Part shown: positions 43,764-53,530 of the stretch, in pieces
Numbering within the stretch: position 1 is the first letter of the stretch
Layout of the letters: every line of letters begins with the position of its first letter
From: Chitinophagales bacterium
GTDB lineage: Bacteria > Bacteroidota > Bacteroidia > Chitinophagales > Chitinophagaceae
Reading direction: 5' to 3'
NCBI GenBank assembly: GCA_015655015.1
Contig: JAATFV010000116.1
Coordinates: 186,001-250,000 of the forward strand
DNA: 64,000 nucleotides
Translations under genes and position numbers: made by a program
The notes under the pieces: generated by a model
Seen by the model: only the letters and a program-made list of their open reading frames with translations
Told to the model about the DNA's origin: nothing
Database searches by the model: none

Positions 43764-45158
43764 TCATACCAAACCAAATGTGTAATACAACCCAATAATA
43801 AAAAAAGCAGCACACACCTTCAGCAGTGTCAGCATGAAAATATTCTTATAAGACTGCCGGTGCGTCAGACCGGTAATGACCAGCAGCGTAAGCACAGAGC
43901 TGTTGTGCGGCAGCGTGTCCATCCCGCCGCTCGCCATGGAAGCCACCCTATGCAGCACTTCGTTGGGAATTCCCTGCGCCGCAGCCTTCGCAAGAAAAGA
44001 GTCCTTCATGGAAGCAAGCGCGATACTCATCCCGCCCGAAGCCGAACCGGTGATACCGGCGAGCGTGGTGACTGCAACCGCCTCATTTACCAATACATTG
44101 CCGAACGCCGAAGCCATCCCCTTTTCAATGATCTTAAACCCGGGAAGGATCGCTATCACCGCTCCAAATCCATACTCCGATGCCGTATTCATCGCCGCCA
44201 GCAATGCGCCGCCGATGGAAATATTAATATCTTTTTTGAGATTCTTCCTCACATGCGTGAACCGGAACAGCAATATGGAGATGATCCCCGCCACAATGGC
44301 CGCTGATACACTCCACACGGGAATAAAAGGCCGCAGGTCTAGTCCCGAACCACCCTCTAATCCAAACGCAGGAAAACTAAACGCCTTCCCATACCACTTA
44401 TCCAGCAGCGTAGTGAACAGCTTGTTGCACACAACCACGATCACCAAAGGCAATATGGCCAGCAACACTGGCGGCAGCTGTTCCCCGGCAATTTTCTCCG
44501 GCTCATTGATATGATGAGCGCCATATCCCTCCATTCCCGCCGCCGCCTTCCTTTTTTGCCACTGCAGGTAGATCAATCCGGTGATGAAAATGAACATACC
44601 GCCGCAGAAGCCCAACCAGGGCGCAGCCCAGGTCGTAGTGTTAAAAGCGCTCGTTGGAATGATGTTCTGGATCTGCGGCGACCCCGGAAAAGCATCCATC
44701 GTAAAGGTAAAGGCGCCCAGCGCTATCGTTGCAGGTATCAGCCGCTTGGGAATGTCGGCGGACTTAAACAGGTCGGCCGCAAACGGATACACGGAAAAAG
44801 CCACCACGAACAGGGACACCCCTCCGTACGTCAATATAGCTCCCACCAGCACGATGGCCGGCATAACATTGCCCGCACCGAAAACCCTGATGACCGCCTG
44901 CGCTATAGACCCTGCCATACCACTGACTTCCGTGAGCTTTCCAAATACAGCGCTCAGCAGGAAAACAGGAAAGAACAATTTGATAAATCCCACCATTTTT
45001 TCCCCGAACACCGAACTGTATACCGGCATGGCAAGATAAGGCTGCGTCAGTAATACCGCCAGCAATGCGGCGATCGGCGCAAACAATATCACAGGATACC
45101 CCCTGTAAGCTGCGAAGATCAGGAACGATAATGCTATCAATATGACCACTATATTCAT
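43764..45158 (-). CDS. GntP-family (gluconate-type) permease
   Basis: A 464-residue inner-membrane transporter with about 12-13 hydrophobic helices. It starts MNIVVILIALSFLIFAAYRG with the GntP-like YPVILFAPIAALLAVL; GGVSLFVVAFSVYPFA and MDAFPGSPQIQNIIPTSAF match the conserved segments of the family, and GSASGGMSIALASMKDS is the substrate-site loop near the end. GntP members take up gluconate, ketodeoxy-acids and related hydroxyacids with protons. It follows the dehydrogenase gene (64 bp) and precedes the exported enolase-family enzyme. Confidence 0.86.
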   Translation of the reverse strand: MNIVVILIALSFLIFAAYRGYPVILFAPIAALLAVLLTQPYLAMPVYSSVFGEKMVGFIKLFFPVFLLSAVFGKLTEVSGMAGSIAQAVIRVFGAGNVMPAIVLVGAILTYGGVSLFVVAFSVYPFAADLFKSADIPKRLIPATIALGAFTFTMDAFPGSPQIQNIIPTSAFNTTTWAAPWLGFCGGMFIFITGLIYLQWQKRKAAAGMEGYGAHHINEPEKIAGEQLPPVLLAILPLVIVVVCNKLFTTLLDKWYGKAFSFPAFGLEGGSGLDLRPFIPVWSVSAAIVAGIISILLFRFTHVRKNLKKDINISIGGALLAAMNTASEYGFGAVIAILPGFKIIEKGMASAFGNVLVNEAVAVTTLAGITGSASGGMSIALASMKDSFLAKAAAQGIPNEVLHRVASMASGGMDTLPHNSSVLTLLVITGLTHRQSYKNIFMLTLLKVCAAFFIIGLYYTFGLV

Positions 45159-45222
45159 CAGTCCGATTCAGTTATATTCATCTGCGTTCTCCATCATTGC
45201 ATCTCACATTATTCACTTCACA

Positions 45223-46509
45223 TTATTGCGCCGGCACATGCCCGTAACGCCTTACCCGCAACGCAGCCTGTTCACGATGTCCCATAAACCCTTCCAGCTT
45301 ACAGAGGCGCATCGCATATTCCCCTACGAGCGCGCTGGCCTCCTTCGTGCATTTCTGATATGTGCAGGTCTTTAAAAATTTTCCTACCCACAACCCGCCC
45401 GTGTAAGTAGCAGCGTTCTTAGTAGGCAGAATATGATTCGTCCCGATCACCTTGTCTCCATAAGCTACATTTGTCTCCGGACCAAGGAACAGGGCGCCGT
45501 AGTTTTTCAGTCTGTTCAGGAAGAATTCCGGGTCCCGGGTCAACACCTCCACATGTTCGTAAGCCAGCCTATCTGCTTCAACCACAGCCTCCTCTTCACT
45601 TTCCACCAATAAGATCATCCCATTGTCCCGCCAGGCGACGCGGGCCACATCGGCAGTAGGCAATATGCCGAGCTGTCTTTCTATTTCCACGAGGGTCTCC
45701 TCCGCAAGCTGGCGGGAGGTAGTGATCAGCGCCCCCGGTGATGTCGGCCCATGCTCCGCCTGCCCTAAAATATCGCAGGCCACCATTTCCGCATCGGCTG
45801 TTTCATCGGCGATGATCAGCACTTCGGTAGGCCCGGCAAACAGGTCGATCCCCACCCGGCCGAACAGCTGCCTTTTGGCCTCCGCTACGTAAGCATTTCC
45901 GGGTCCTACAATCATATTTACAGCCGCCATCGTCTCCGTACCCACCGCCATCGCCACCACAGCCTGCACTCCGCCGAGAATATAGATCTCATCAGCCCCG
46001 GCCATCTTCATAGCCGCCACTGTTTCGGCGGGTATCCCGCCCCTAATAGGAGGCGTACACGCAATCACTCTCTCCACACCGGCCACCCTGGCGGTGATAA
46101 TGCTCATGTGAGCGGAAGCGATCATCGGATACCGCCCTCCGGGTATGTAACATCCCGCGCTGCTCACCGGAATATTCTTATGGCCCAATATTACCCCGGG
46201 AAGGGTCTCCACCTCTATATCCGAAATAGACTCCCGCTGCCGGCGCGCAAAATTGCGGATCTGCCTTTGCGCAAATCGGATGTCTTCGATAACGCCGGCC
46301 GGCAGAGAAGCTATCGCCTCGTCGATCTGCCCGTCCGTGAGCCGGAACGAAGACGGCGACCAGTTGTCGAACCGTTCGGAATATTTCCGTACCGCAATAT
46401 CCCCATTGGTCCGGATGTCCTCAATGATCCCTTCCACAATATCCCGCACTTTACGGTCTTCGTCCTGTTGCTGCGCACCGCTTTTTCCCCATTTGATATA
46501 TGTCGTCAA
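45223..46509 (-). CDS. Histidinol dehydrogenase-family oxidoreductase, probably catabolic
   Basis: A 428-residue NAD-dependent dehydrogenase of the HisD family, complete: the Zn ligands are the Gln and His of [10 protein letters not shown], the Asp of [13 protein letters not shown] and the His of GFMGHREQ; the catalytic Glu-His pair is AYEHVEV. Outside the histidine operon and among transport and sugar-acid genes it is more likely to oxidise a polyol or hydroxy-sulfonate-type substrate, as do HisD relatives such as HpsN; this is inference. No his genes are nearby. It has no signal peptide and acts in the cytoplasm. It lies 74 bp after the YhcH-like gene. Confidence 0.8.
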   Translation of the reverse strand: MTTYIKWGKSGAQQQDEDRKVRDIVEGIIEDIRTNGDIAVRKYSERFDNWSPSSFRLTDGQIDEAIASLPAGVIEDIRFAQRQIRNFARRQRESISDIEVETLPGVILGHKNIPVSSAGCYIPGGRYPMIASAHMSIITARVAGVERVIACTPPIRGGIPAETVAAMKMAGADEIYILGGVQAVVAMAVGTETMAAVNMIVGPGNAYVAEAKRQLFGRVGIDLFAGPTEVLIIADETADAEMVACDILGQAEHGPTSPGALITTSRQLAEETLVEIERQLGILPTADVARVAWRDNGMILLVESEEEAVVEADRLAYEHVEVLTRDPEFFLNRLKNYGALFLGPETNVAYGDKVIGTNHILPTKNAATYTGGLWVGKFLKTCTYQKCTKEASALVGEYAMRLCKLEGFMGHREQAALRVRRYGHVPAQ

Positions 46510-46583
46510 AGCCTTTGTTTTTAATGTTCGTAAATGAATAGGCTGTACCCAAATGGTCAGCCCTTTCCAATCTTTATGAATGC

Positions 46584-47309
46584 TCAGCTCTTCCTCACCT
46601 TTATGAAAAGTTTTTTAACCATATCGCTCCCATCTGCCCTGATACCCGGACGGTGGGCTTCCTCCGTCGTGATAATAAAGAACACCCCGGGTGTCGCGAC
46701 ATAATAACTTCCTTTCGCGGAATAACCAGCCAAATCACGGGCGCTGTCATATTGCCTGACTACCTTAGCCTGAGCGAGCGGAATAATGCCGATCTTCTCC
46801 TTGCCGCTGATCACATAATGGATATCCTCGAAATTTCGGTGGGATTCCCACGTAGTGGTGTCGTCGACGTTTTTCGGCGGCCCCAGCGTGATCACGGCAT
46901 ACACATCATCCCCGTCGACAGGATATCTTCCCGGCTTCAACGTGGAGAAATCGGTGTTCTTAAGATAGGCAAATGCCTTGTCCCACCGCGATGGATTGGC
47001 ATGGTACTGCCTGGCAAACTCTACCATGTTAACCGGAGGAGCGGGTTGAAGTCCAGCGTTGACAATCGTCTTTGATGCAGCATTTGAAGCCGTATCCGCG
47101 GATTCATCTTCCAGCTCACGGCCGAAGGCATCATATTTCTTTTTGGAGGGCGCCCCGCTCCCACCCTTAAACCAATCCATGCCGGCAAACCATTTTGCAG
47201 CCTTTTCCCGGGTCCAGCCCTGGTCAGCTTGAGCATGAACATCCAGGGGAGCAAAATCGATACCGGCGAAGACGGCGATAACGGCGAGCTGATAAATTAT
47301 TCGTTTCAT
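46584..47309 (-). CDS. YhcH/YjgK/YiaL-like (DUF386) protein with signal peptide
   Basis: A 241-residue protein. The start at 47309 gives a signal peptide ([20 protein letters not shown], then VHAQA); two upstream ATGs exist (47339, 47375) but would add a polar segment before it. Residues about 95-241 are a DUF386 cupin: [42 protein letters not shown] and a C-terminal [14 protein letters not shown] with the metal-binding His. Members act in sialic acid or other sugar catabolism and are usually cytoplasmic and about 150 residues, so the exported form with an 80-residue linker is unusual. Downstream of three TIM-barrel genes. Confidence 0.82.
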   Translation of the reverse strand: MKRIIYQLAVIAVFAGIDFAPLDVHAQADQGWTREKAAKWFAGMDWFKGGSGAPSKKKYDAFGRELEDESADTASNAASKTIVNAGLQPAPPVNMVEFARQYHANPSRWDKAFAYLKNTDFSTLKPGRYPVDGDDVYAVITLGPPKNVDDTTTWESHRNFEDIHYVISGKEKIGIIPLAQAKVVRQYDSARDLAGYSAKGSYYVATPGVFFIITTEEAHRPGIRADGSDMVKKLFIKVRKS

Positions 47310-47358
47310 CCTTACAAAATGTCTTTTATCCCGCGTCATAATGTCTTTTTTTATTTGT

Positions 47359-48921
47359 CTACACTTTTGCAGCATCTTTCACCGCACGACCCGCCGCATC
47401 CAGGTTAGCCAGCATCATTTCAGAATACTTGCGCGAAAAGATCACGCCATCGGGTTTGGCCTTGAAGGCGGCCATGGTAGCGGCGTAGGTATCTTCGGGA
47501 GATGCCTTTCGGCTGTGAGCCTCCGTCGGAATGCCAATGTCGATGCCCGGCAGCACCTTGCATTTCCCTTTCACGCCGGCGATCGCACGGGCGGTCTCCC
47601 GGTATACGTAGTCGGGTGAAAACCCTGCGGCGGGAAGTTGATCCAGCGAAGCCTCGTTGCCATAGTTCAACAGGTGATTGTTGAACCGCATGAGCTCTTC
47701 GGCAGGCACGTCCCGGAAAATAGATGACTGGATATTCCGGATGAAATTCGCATAACGTTCCCCTGCGCAGTTATTGTACACGACGACCTTGAGCAGATCG
47801 GTCATTGATGCCAGCGCTTCATAGTTACGACCGGCCCGGTAGAAAGGATTCCAGGAGTTTACGTGTTCTATATGGAATCCTACCTGCAGGTTCTTGTTGA
47901 CGGCCTTTATAGCATCCCTGACGTCTTCCAATATTCTATGTTTACCGTAGTCGAATAACTGCTGGTAGGCAAGAATTTCGGGATATTGTAACATCAGCCG
48001 TTGAAATTCGACATAATATCCGTCGGAAGGACGTTCGTTCCTAAGGGAGCGTTGAACAAGCTCGTCGAGCTTATGGTAACCTTCCTTTGCCCTTTCGAAG
48101 TTGATCCCCCTTTCCTGTGCCGTCCTTTTATGATCGTCGCAGAAACAAGTGACGTGGGAGGAAGAAAAACTCTCCGAGTGGGTGGCGCCAACGGCATTGA
48201 TGAGCGGGCCATTGCGTTCATTGAAGAACATGATCCCATCGATATCGTAGGAAGAGGCAATGTCGGTGACCACCGCCTTCCAGAACTCGCGCACATCCGG
48301 CCTGAAAAAACAGATGGTCTTTTTATGCTCTCCCTGCAGGTCGATCTCGACGAAATCCTTAAGCTGGGTAGCCAGGAGATCTTCGGGATATCCCCAGGTG
48401 TCGAGGACATTGGCGAAAACCTTAATGCCTTTTTTCTTTGCGACGGGAATGACACGCGCCAGCACGTCTACGCCGCCAGCGCCAAAGTCGGGAGCGATCA
48501 TCGTGTCGCCTTTGATGGCAGTCTTATCGTAAAATTTGGCATGAGGTGTTGCATAAAAACCGCCGTGATACGTCTTCTCGTCGGACTCCTGTGAGCCATG
48601 GTCCGGGAACGGCTGTCCTGGCATCTGGCGTCCGTTGAGCCCGCGGTCATAGCAAAAGGTGCTCATGAAAATGGCGTTGACCCCGGCGCGTTGCTGCAGG
48701 ATGTCCAGCACTTTCTCGACACCTTCGTCCATGAAGGAGACGGCGCCCAGCTGGATGCCTATCAGCTTATCGCCGGCAGCTTTTGTTTTGTCATCAAAGG
48801 CCAGCGTAGCCATCGGCGCCGCAGCTAATGCGGCAGCCAGCGCACCGCTGTTCTTAAGAAAATTCCTGCGGGAGGGATTGGCGGCGCCTGTAAATATCTT
48901 TTGTACTTTATTTTTTTTCAT
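47359..48921 (-). CDS. Tat-exported TIM-barrel-like protein, paralogue 1
   Basis: A 520-residue protein with a twin-arginine signal (SRRNFLKNSGALAAAL). The mature part reads like a glycosidase-type TIM barrel: IGIQLGAVSFMDEGVEKVLD at the start, FDIDGIMFFNERNGPL with a Glu (in FFNERN) in a position typical of catalytic acids, HVTCFCDDH, a YYVEFQRLMLQYPEIL helix, and the highly conserved tail SRKYSEMMLANLDAAGRA. I do not know the family or substrate. It is one of three tandem paralogues; this copy is nearest to the YhcH-like gene, with 49 bp to its start. It has Cys pairs in CFCDDH that could bind metal. Confidence 0.78.
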   Translation of the reverse strand: MKKNKVQKIFTGAANPSRRNFLKNSGALAAALAAAPMATLAFDDKTKAAGDKLIGIQLGAVSFMDEGVEKVLDILQQRAGVNAIFMSTFCYDRGLNGRQMPGQPFPDHGSQESDEKTYHGGFYATPHAKFYDKTAIKGDTMIAPDFGAGGVDVLARVIPVAKKKGIKVFANVLDTWGYPEDLLATQLKDFVEIDLQGEHKKTICFFRPDVREFWKAVVTDIASSYDIDGIMFFNERNGPLINAVGATHSESFSSSHVTCFCDDHKRTAQERGINFERAKEGYHKLDELVQRSLRNERPSDGYYVEFQRLMLQYPEILAYQQLFDYGKHRILEDVRDAIKAVNKNLQVGFHIEHVNSWNPFYRAGRNYEALASMTDLLKVVVYNNCAGERYANFIRNIQSSIFRDVPAEELMRFNNHLLNYGNEASLDQLPAAGFSPDYVYRETARAIAGVKGKCKVLPGIDIGIPTEAHSRKASPEDTYAATMAAFKAKPDGVIFSRKYSEMMLANLDAAGRAVKDAAKV

Positions 48922-48965
48922 GACCCTGTTTTTTATGGGACCTAATGTTTGAATCTTTTAAAACG

Positions 48966-48997
48966 TCCTGCATGTTATTGATCCATCCTGCATGTTA
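48966..48997 (+). repeat. 12-bp direct repeat with 20-bp period between paralogues 1 and 2
   Basis: TCCTGCATGTTA occurs at 48966-48977 and 48986-48997, in the 73-bp spacer between two paralogous genes. The remainder of the 20-bp units does not match, so this is either an old duplication or a paired binding site. Confidence 0.5.
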
Positions 48998-50557
48998 CCC
49001 TTTTAACCCTTCGCGGATGGCACGGCCGGCCGCATCCAGGTTGGCCAGCATCATCTCGGAATATTTCCTGGAGAGGATGACACCGTCACCGCCGGCTTTA
49101 AGCGCCGCCAGCGTCGCCTTGTAAGTATCATCAGGTGAGGCAAAACGGCTGGTCTTCTTTATAGGGATATTCACGTCGATCCCGGTGAGTATCTTACATT
49201 TTCCCTTCGACCCTTCCATGGCACGGCGCGTTTCACGGAATACATAGTCCGCTGAAAGGCCGTCGGCGGCCAGCTGGTCGAGCGGAGCCTCCTCCTTGCC
49301 ATAGTTCAGCAGGTGATTGTTGAACCGCATCAGCTCTTCCAGCGGCACGTCCCTGAACATGGTCGAACCAATGGTCCTGATAAAACTGGCGTATCGTTCG
49401 CCGCCGGCATTGTTGTAAGCCACCACCTTGAGAAAATCCGCCCTCGTGGCGAGATCCTCGTAGTCCCGGGTAGCCCGGTAGAACGGATTGAAAGAATTTT
49501 CGTGTTCGATATGAAAACCAACCTGCAGATTCTTATTGACCGCCTTCACCGCCTCTTTGACATCCCGGAGGATCTCGTGTTTTCCAAGATCAAAGATCTG
49601 GTGATAGGCCACGACCTCAGGATAGTTCAGGATCAGGCGCTCGAATTCCACATAGTAGCCGTCTGTAGGACGGGTGCCTTTCAACGTTTGCTGAACAAGG
49701 ATATCCAGCCTGCGGAACCCCTCCTTTACCCGCTCGAAATCGAGGTGGTGCGCCTCGGCTGCCCGCTTGTGATCGTCGCAGAAGCAGGTGATGCGGGAAG
49801 CATGGAAACCTACGTCGAAGTTGGCCCCGATAGTGTTCGTAAGCGGTCCGTTCCGTTCGTTGAAAAAAAGAATGCCATCGATATCATAAGAAGAGCTGAG
49901 GTCGGTGACAACGGCTTTCCAAAACTCCTTGACATCGGGCTTATAAAAACACATCGCCTGCCCCTTGTTGCCGGAGAGATCGACCTCCATATAATCAGAG
50001 ATATTCTTCCGTACGTCATCCGGGTAATCGAAACTGTCGAGCACCGATGCAAACACCTTAATGCCCCTTTTCTTCGCGGCGGGGATGACCTTTTGGAGGA
50101 TGTCGGAGTTTATCCCGTAATCGGGAGCCTTCATCTTATCCCCCTTTATCGCCGTATTACCATAATACTTAGCATGTGGGGTGGCATAGTTGCCGCCATG
50201 ATAGATATTTTTATCCGATTCTGCAGGGCCATGGTCGGGGAAAGGATGTCCCGGCATCTGACGTCCGTTGAGACCTCGGTCATAACAGAAAGTGCTGATG
50301 AAGATCGTATTTACCGCCCCCCGCTTCTGCACGATATCCAGTACCTTATCCACTCCCTCGTCGTAGAACGAGGCGGCGCCGATCTGAATACCGATCATTT
50401 TTTCAGATGCACTGCCAACTTTATCCCCGGCGGCAAAAACCAGCGGCGAAGAAGCAAGGGCGACGGCCGCAGCAGAGCTCTTCTTAAGGAATTGCCGGCG
50501 CGAGGGCGACGCGGCCCCCAGGTTTATTTTCTTTATTGGTGTCCTCTTTTTATTCAT
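48995..50557 (-). CDS. Tat-exported TIM-barrel-like protein, paralogue 2
   Basis: A 520-residue paralogue of the flanking genes with a twin-arginine signal (SRRQFLKKSSAAAVALASSP). It keeps the diagnostic segments: IGIQIGAASFYDEGVDKVLD, FDIDGILFFNERNGPL-type Glu motif, ITCFCDDH, YYVEFERLILNYPEVV and the SRKYSEMMLANLDAAGRA tail. It diverges from copy 1 in loops, e.g. in the segment after the signal peptide and around the residues preceding the Glu motif. Equal length and the same export signal suggest that copies 1 and 2 act on related parts of the same glycan in the periplasm. Confidence 0.78.
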   Translation of the reverse strand: MNKKRTPIKKINLGAASPSRRQFLKKSSAAAVALASSPLVFAAGDKVGSASEKMIGIQIGAASFYDEGVDKVLDIVQKRGAVNTIFISTFCYDRGLNGRQMPGHPFPDHGPAESDKNIYHGGNYATPHAKYYGNTAIKGDKMKAPDYGINSDILQKVIPAAKKRGIKVFASVLDSFDYPDDVRKNISDYMEVDLSGNKGQAMCFYKPDVKEFWKAVVTDLSSSYDIDGILFFNERNGPLTNTIGANFDVGFHASRITCFCDDHKRAAEAHHLDFERVKEGFRRLDILVQQTLKGTRPTDGYYVEFERLILNYPEVVAYHQIFDLGKHEILRDVKEAVKAVNKNLQVGFHIEHENSFNPFYRATRDYEDLATRADFLKVVAYNNAGGERYASFIRTIGSTMFRDVPLEELMRFNNHLLNYGKEEAPLDQLAADGLSADYVFRETRRAMEGSKGKCKILTGIDVNIPIKKTSRFASPDDTYKATLAALKAGGDGVILSRKYSEMMLANLDAAGRAIREGLKG

Positions 50558-50601
50558 CTGGCAATCTTTAATTTTAAAATATCAGGTTTATATCGGTCTG
50601 G

Positions 50602-52026
50602 TCATTTCGCCTTCGCAGCGTCGCGCATGGCGCGCCCGGCAGCATCTACATTTCCAAGCATCATCTCCGAGTATTTCCGGGAAAGGATGACTCCCTGGGA
50701 ACCGGATTTCATCGCGGCTATGACAGCGGCATAAGTGTCTTCCGGGGACGCCTTCCGGCTACCCTCCGCAGTCGGGATGTTGACATCGATGCCTGCCACC
50801 ACCTTGCTCTTTCCCTTCACACCTGCGATGGCGCGTTGCATCTCGCGGAAAACATAGTCCGGGGAAAGGCCCGCCGTTGCCAGTTGGTCGAGCGGAGCCT
50901 CGCCGGTATAATTCAGAAGATGATTATTCATGCCCATCAGCTCTTCCAATGGTACGTCCCTGAACATCGTGGACCCTATATTACGGATAAAATTGGCATA
51001 TCGCTCACCGCCACAGTTGTTGTACACGACGATCTTCAGAAAATCTGCTCTGGCCGCCAGCTCCTCGTAGTTACGGGTAGCCCTGAAAAACGGGTTGAAA
51101 GAATTTACATGCTCTATATGAAACCCCACCTGTATATCTTTTTTACCTGCCTTGGCAGCCGCGGATACATCTTCCAGCACCTGGTGCTTGCCCATGTCGA
51201 ACAACCTGTCCCATGCAACGATCTCAGGATACTGTAACAGCAGCCGCTCGAATTCAACATAATATCCGTCCGACGGCCGTTGACCTTTCAAAGAGGCCTG
51301 GACAAACTTTGCCAGCTGCATATATCCTTCTTTCGCACGGCCGGCATCTATGCCGTGGCGTCTGGCTTCAGCGATATGATAGTCACAGAAACAGGTGACC
51401 CGGGTTGGCTCTATGGATTGGAAATGACTGGCCCCAAGCGCATTCAGCAGGGGGCCATTCCTCTCATTGAACAGCATGATGCCGTCGATATCATAGGATC
51501 GGACAGTGTCGGTGACCAGCGCCTTCCAGAATTCGCGCACATTGGGGTTGAAAAGGCAAAGGGTATTGCTCTTCCTCCCCATCAGATCGACTTCAAGGCA
51601 TTCGGACACCCCGGGAACCTCCGTATGCCATTGGTCCTCCAGGCAGCAGACCAGCTTCATATTCCGTTTTTTTATGGAGCCCGCAACGGCCGCCAGAACG
51701 TCGAACTTGCCGAGGTCCGGCGCATGTGGTACTTTAATGACCGTGTTGCTATAATATTCCGGGTGCGGAGTAGCATAGTTGCCGCCGTAGAATGTCTTTT
51801 CGTCGGACTCCTGCGATCCGTGATCGGGAAATTTTACTCCTGGCATCTGTCTTCCGGCCAGCCCCCTGCCATGGGTGAAGGTGGTGAGACATACCATATT
51901 TGCCGCGGCCTTCTCCTGAAAAATATCCAGTACTTTTTCGACACCTTCGTCGACAAAAGAAACGGCGCCTGCCTGTATTCCCGTGATGACGGAATGTTGA
52001 TCTCTGTTGACATTGTCAGTAGTCAT
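50602..52026 (-). CDS. Cytoplasmic TIM-barrel-like protein, paralogue 3
   Basis: A 474-residue third paralogue without a signal: it begins MTTDNVNRDQHSVITGIQAG and enters the barrel directly (AVSFVDEGVEKVLDIF). The Glu motif reads YDIDGIMLFNERNGPL, CFCDYH replaces CFCDDH, and the tail is SRKYSEMMLGNVDAAGRA. It is probably cytoplasmic, unlike the two Tat copies; no earlier start that would add a signal is possible because SusD ends 34 bp upstream. It starts the enzyme part of the operon. Confidence 0.78.
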   Translation of the reverse strand: MTTDNVNRDQHSVITGIQAGAVSFVDEGVEKVLDIFQEKAAANMVCLTTFTHGRGLAGRQMPGVKFPDHGSQESDEKTFYGGNYATPHPEYYSNTVIKVPHAPDLGKFDVLAAVAGSIKKRNMKLVCCLEDQWHTEVPGVSECLEVDLMGRKSNTLCLFNPNVREFWKALVTDTVRSYDIDGIMLFNERNGPLLNALGASHFQSIEPTRVTCFCDYHIAEARRHGIDAGRAKEGYMQLAKFVQASLKGQRPSDGYYVEFERLLLQYPEIVAWDRLFDMGKHQVLEDVSAAAKAGKKDIQVGFHIEHVNSFNPFFRATRNYEELAARADFLKIVVYNNCGGERYANFIRNIGSTMFRDVPLEELMGMNNHLLNYTGEAPLDQLATAGLSPDYVFREMQRAIAGVKGKSKVVAGIDVNIPTAEGSRKASPEDTYAAVIAAMKSGSQGVILSRKYSEMMLGNVDAAGRAMRDAAKAK

Positions 52027-52060
52027 GTATATTCCTGATTTGAAAATTGAGCTTTACTCT

Positions 52061-53500
52061 CTAATCCCCCCACCCCGGATTCTGACTCAGGATGTTTTTA
52101 TCGTTCACCACCTGGATCTGCGTAAGCGGTATGGGGAAGAGCACCATATAGTCCTTCATCCCCAGCGATTGTAATGTTTGGTAAGCCAGACCGGTCCTGA
52201 TCAGGTCAAACCACCGTTGTCCTTCGAAAGACAATTCCCTGCGACGCTCAAGATAGATCGAATCCCGGAGATCAGACTGGTTCATCGACGTATAGGTGGA
52301 GACTCCTGCTCTGCTCCTGATCAGGTTGAGCCAGGTTATCGCCTCGCCGGACTTGTTATTCTCGTTCAGCGCCTCGGCCAGCATCAGCACTACGTCGCCA
52401 TAACGGATGACTTTCCAGTTGGCCTTGCTGTCCCCAAAGAAGGCGGTAGGAGTGATATATTTCATTGTCATGGTCTTGGCGCCGGCGCTCCCGGCCAGTG
52501 ACTGATAAACGCCGTTGTTGTCGACAAAACCCCTGGAGGCTGTGATAGGCCCTCTTACATCCGCAGGTTCAAAGATATTGAAAAGAGCATTGGAAGGGGT
52601 ATACGTATCACCGGTGCCGCCAAAGACCTGGAAGAAATTCACAGCAGGGGTAAAGCGTGGGAAAAATTCATTGGTGAATTGGCTCCCCGCCTGTATATTC
52701 GACTCATATTCGATATCGAAGATGTATTCGCTATGGTGCTCATCTTTGGCATAGTTCCAGAGGTCGGCATAATTGGGAAGGAGAGAATAACCCATCGTGG
52801 TAACCTTTGTCAGGGTAGTCTCTGCATTAGCGAAGTCCTTTTTGGTCAAATAGGCTTTACCCAGCATTGCCGTAGCCGCCCCGCTCGTAGCCCTTCCCAA
52901 GCTGGCGCCGGAGTAACTGGTAGGGAGCGCCCCCGCTGCATCCTGAAGGTCCTTTATAATTACATCGGTGTAAATATTATCCACTTTCGTTCTAGGGATC
53001 TTCATCGCCGCATCATCGGAGATGGTGGTGGTTACTTCAGGCACATCGCCAAAGACACGCACCAGATCGAAATAACATAAGGCTCTCAGGAACTTGGCCT
53101 CACCGATGTATTGATTCTTATTCGTCACCACACTGGGGTCTGCGTTGGCAATTTTGTCGAGCACAGCGTTGACGCGGGAAATGATCCCATAGTAATTGCC
53201 CCAGGAACTGAGAAAAAAGGCCTCATTGTTCTGGTAGGTGAAATTATCCAGCCGGAGGGTAATGTCGTCGGAGGGCCACTGATGTACGGCGTCTTCGCAG
53301 GTGAGGTCGAACTGCCAGAATACCTGGTACTGGTCTCTCAGCAGGCTGTAGGCGCCTACCAGCGCATCGCTGAAGTCCTTATCCGTCCTGTAGAGCGCAT
53401 CCGTACTGACCGAGGAGACGGGCTGCAAATCGATGAATTTCTTGCTGCAGGACATTACTGTCAGTGTAGTCAATGCCGCGATGTATAATATCTTATTCAT
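52061..53500 (-). CDS. susD: SusD/RagB-family outer-membrane lipoprotein
   Basis: A 479-residue surface glycan-binding lipoprotein. The signal peptide ends VMSCSK, with Cys18 as the lipid-attachment residue. The SusD fold is evident from DLQPVSSVSTDALYRTDKDFSDALVGAYS, the TPR-like helical segment AKFLRALCYFDLVRVFGDVPEV and the C-terminal YLERRRELSFEGQRWFDLIRTG. It works as the lid of the adjacent SusC receptor, whose gene lies 30 bp upstream. Confidence 0.93.
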   Translation of the reverse strand: MNKILYIAALTTLTVMSCSKKFIDLQPVSSVSTDALYRTDKDFSDALVGAYSLLRDQYQVFWQFDLTCEDAVHQWPSDDITLRLDNFTYQNNEAFFLSSWGNYYGIISRVNAVLDKIANADPSVVTNKNQYIGEAKFLRALCYFDLVRVFGDVPEVTTTISDDAAMKIPRTKVDNIYTDVIIKDLQDAAGALPTSYSGASLGRATSGAATAMLGKAYLTKKDFANAETTLTKVTTMGYSLLPNYADLWNYAKDEHHSEYIFDIEYESNIQAGSQFTNEFFPRFTPAVNFFQVFGGTGDTYTPSNALFNIFEPADVRGPITASRGFVDNNGVYQSLAGSAGAKTMTMKYITPTAFFGDSKANWKVIRYGDVVLMLAEALNENNKSGEAITWLNLIRSRAGVSTYTSMNQSDLRDSIYLERRRELSFEGQRWFDLIRTGLAYQTLQSLGMKDYMVLFPIPLTQIQVVNDKNILSQNPGWGD

Positions 53501-53530
53501 TGTTAAAATCCTTTTGTTAAACAGTTAACA

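Noticed and set aside
45223..46509. Histidine biosynthesis operon
   Set aside because: No other his genes are near; the neighbours are transport and sugar-acid genes.
49313..50734. 473-residue open frame on the plus strand
   Set aside because: It runs antisense to paralogue 2 of the TIM-barrel genes, which has coherent motifs and a Tat signal. The frame shows no recognisable protein.
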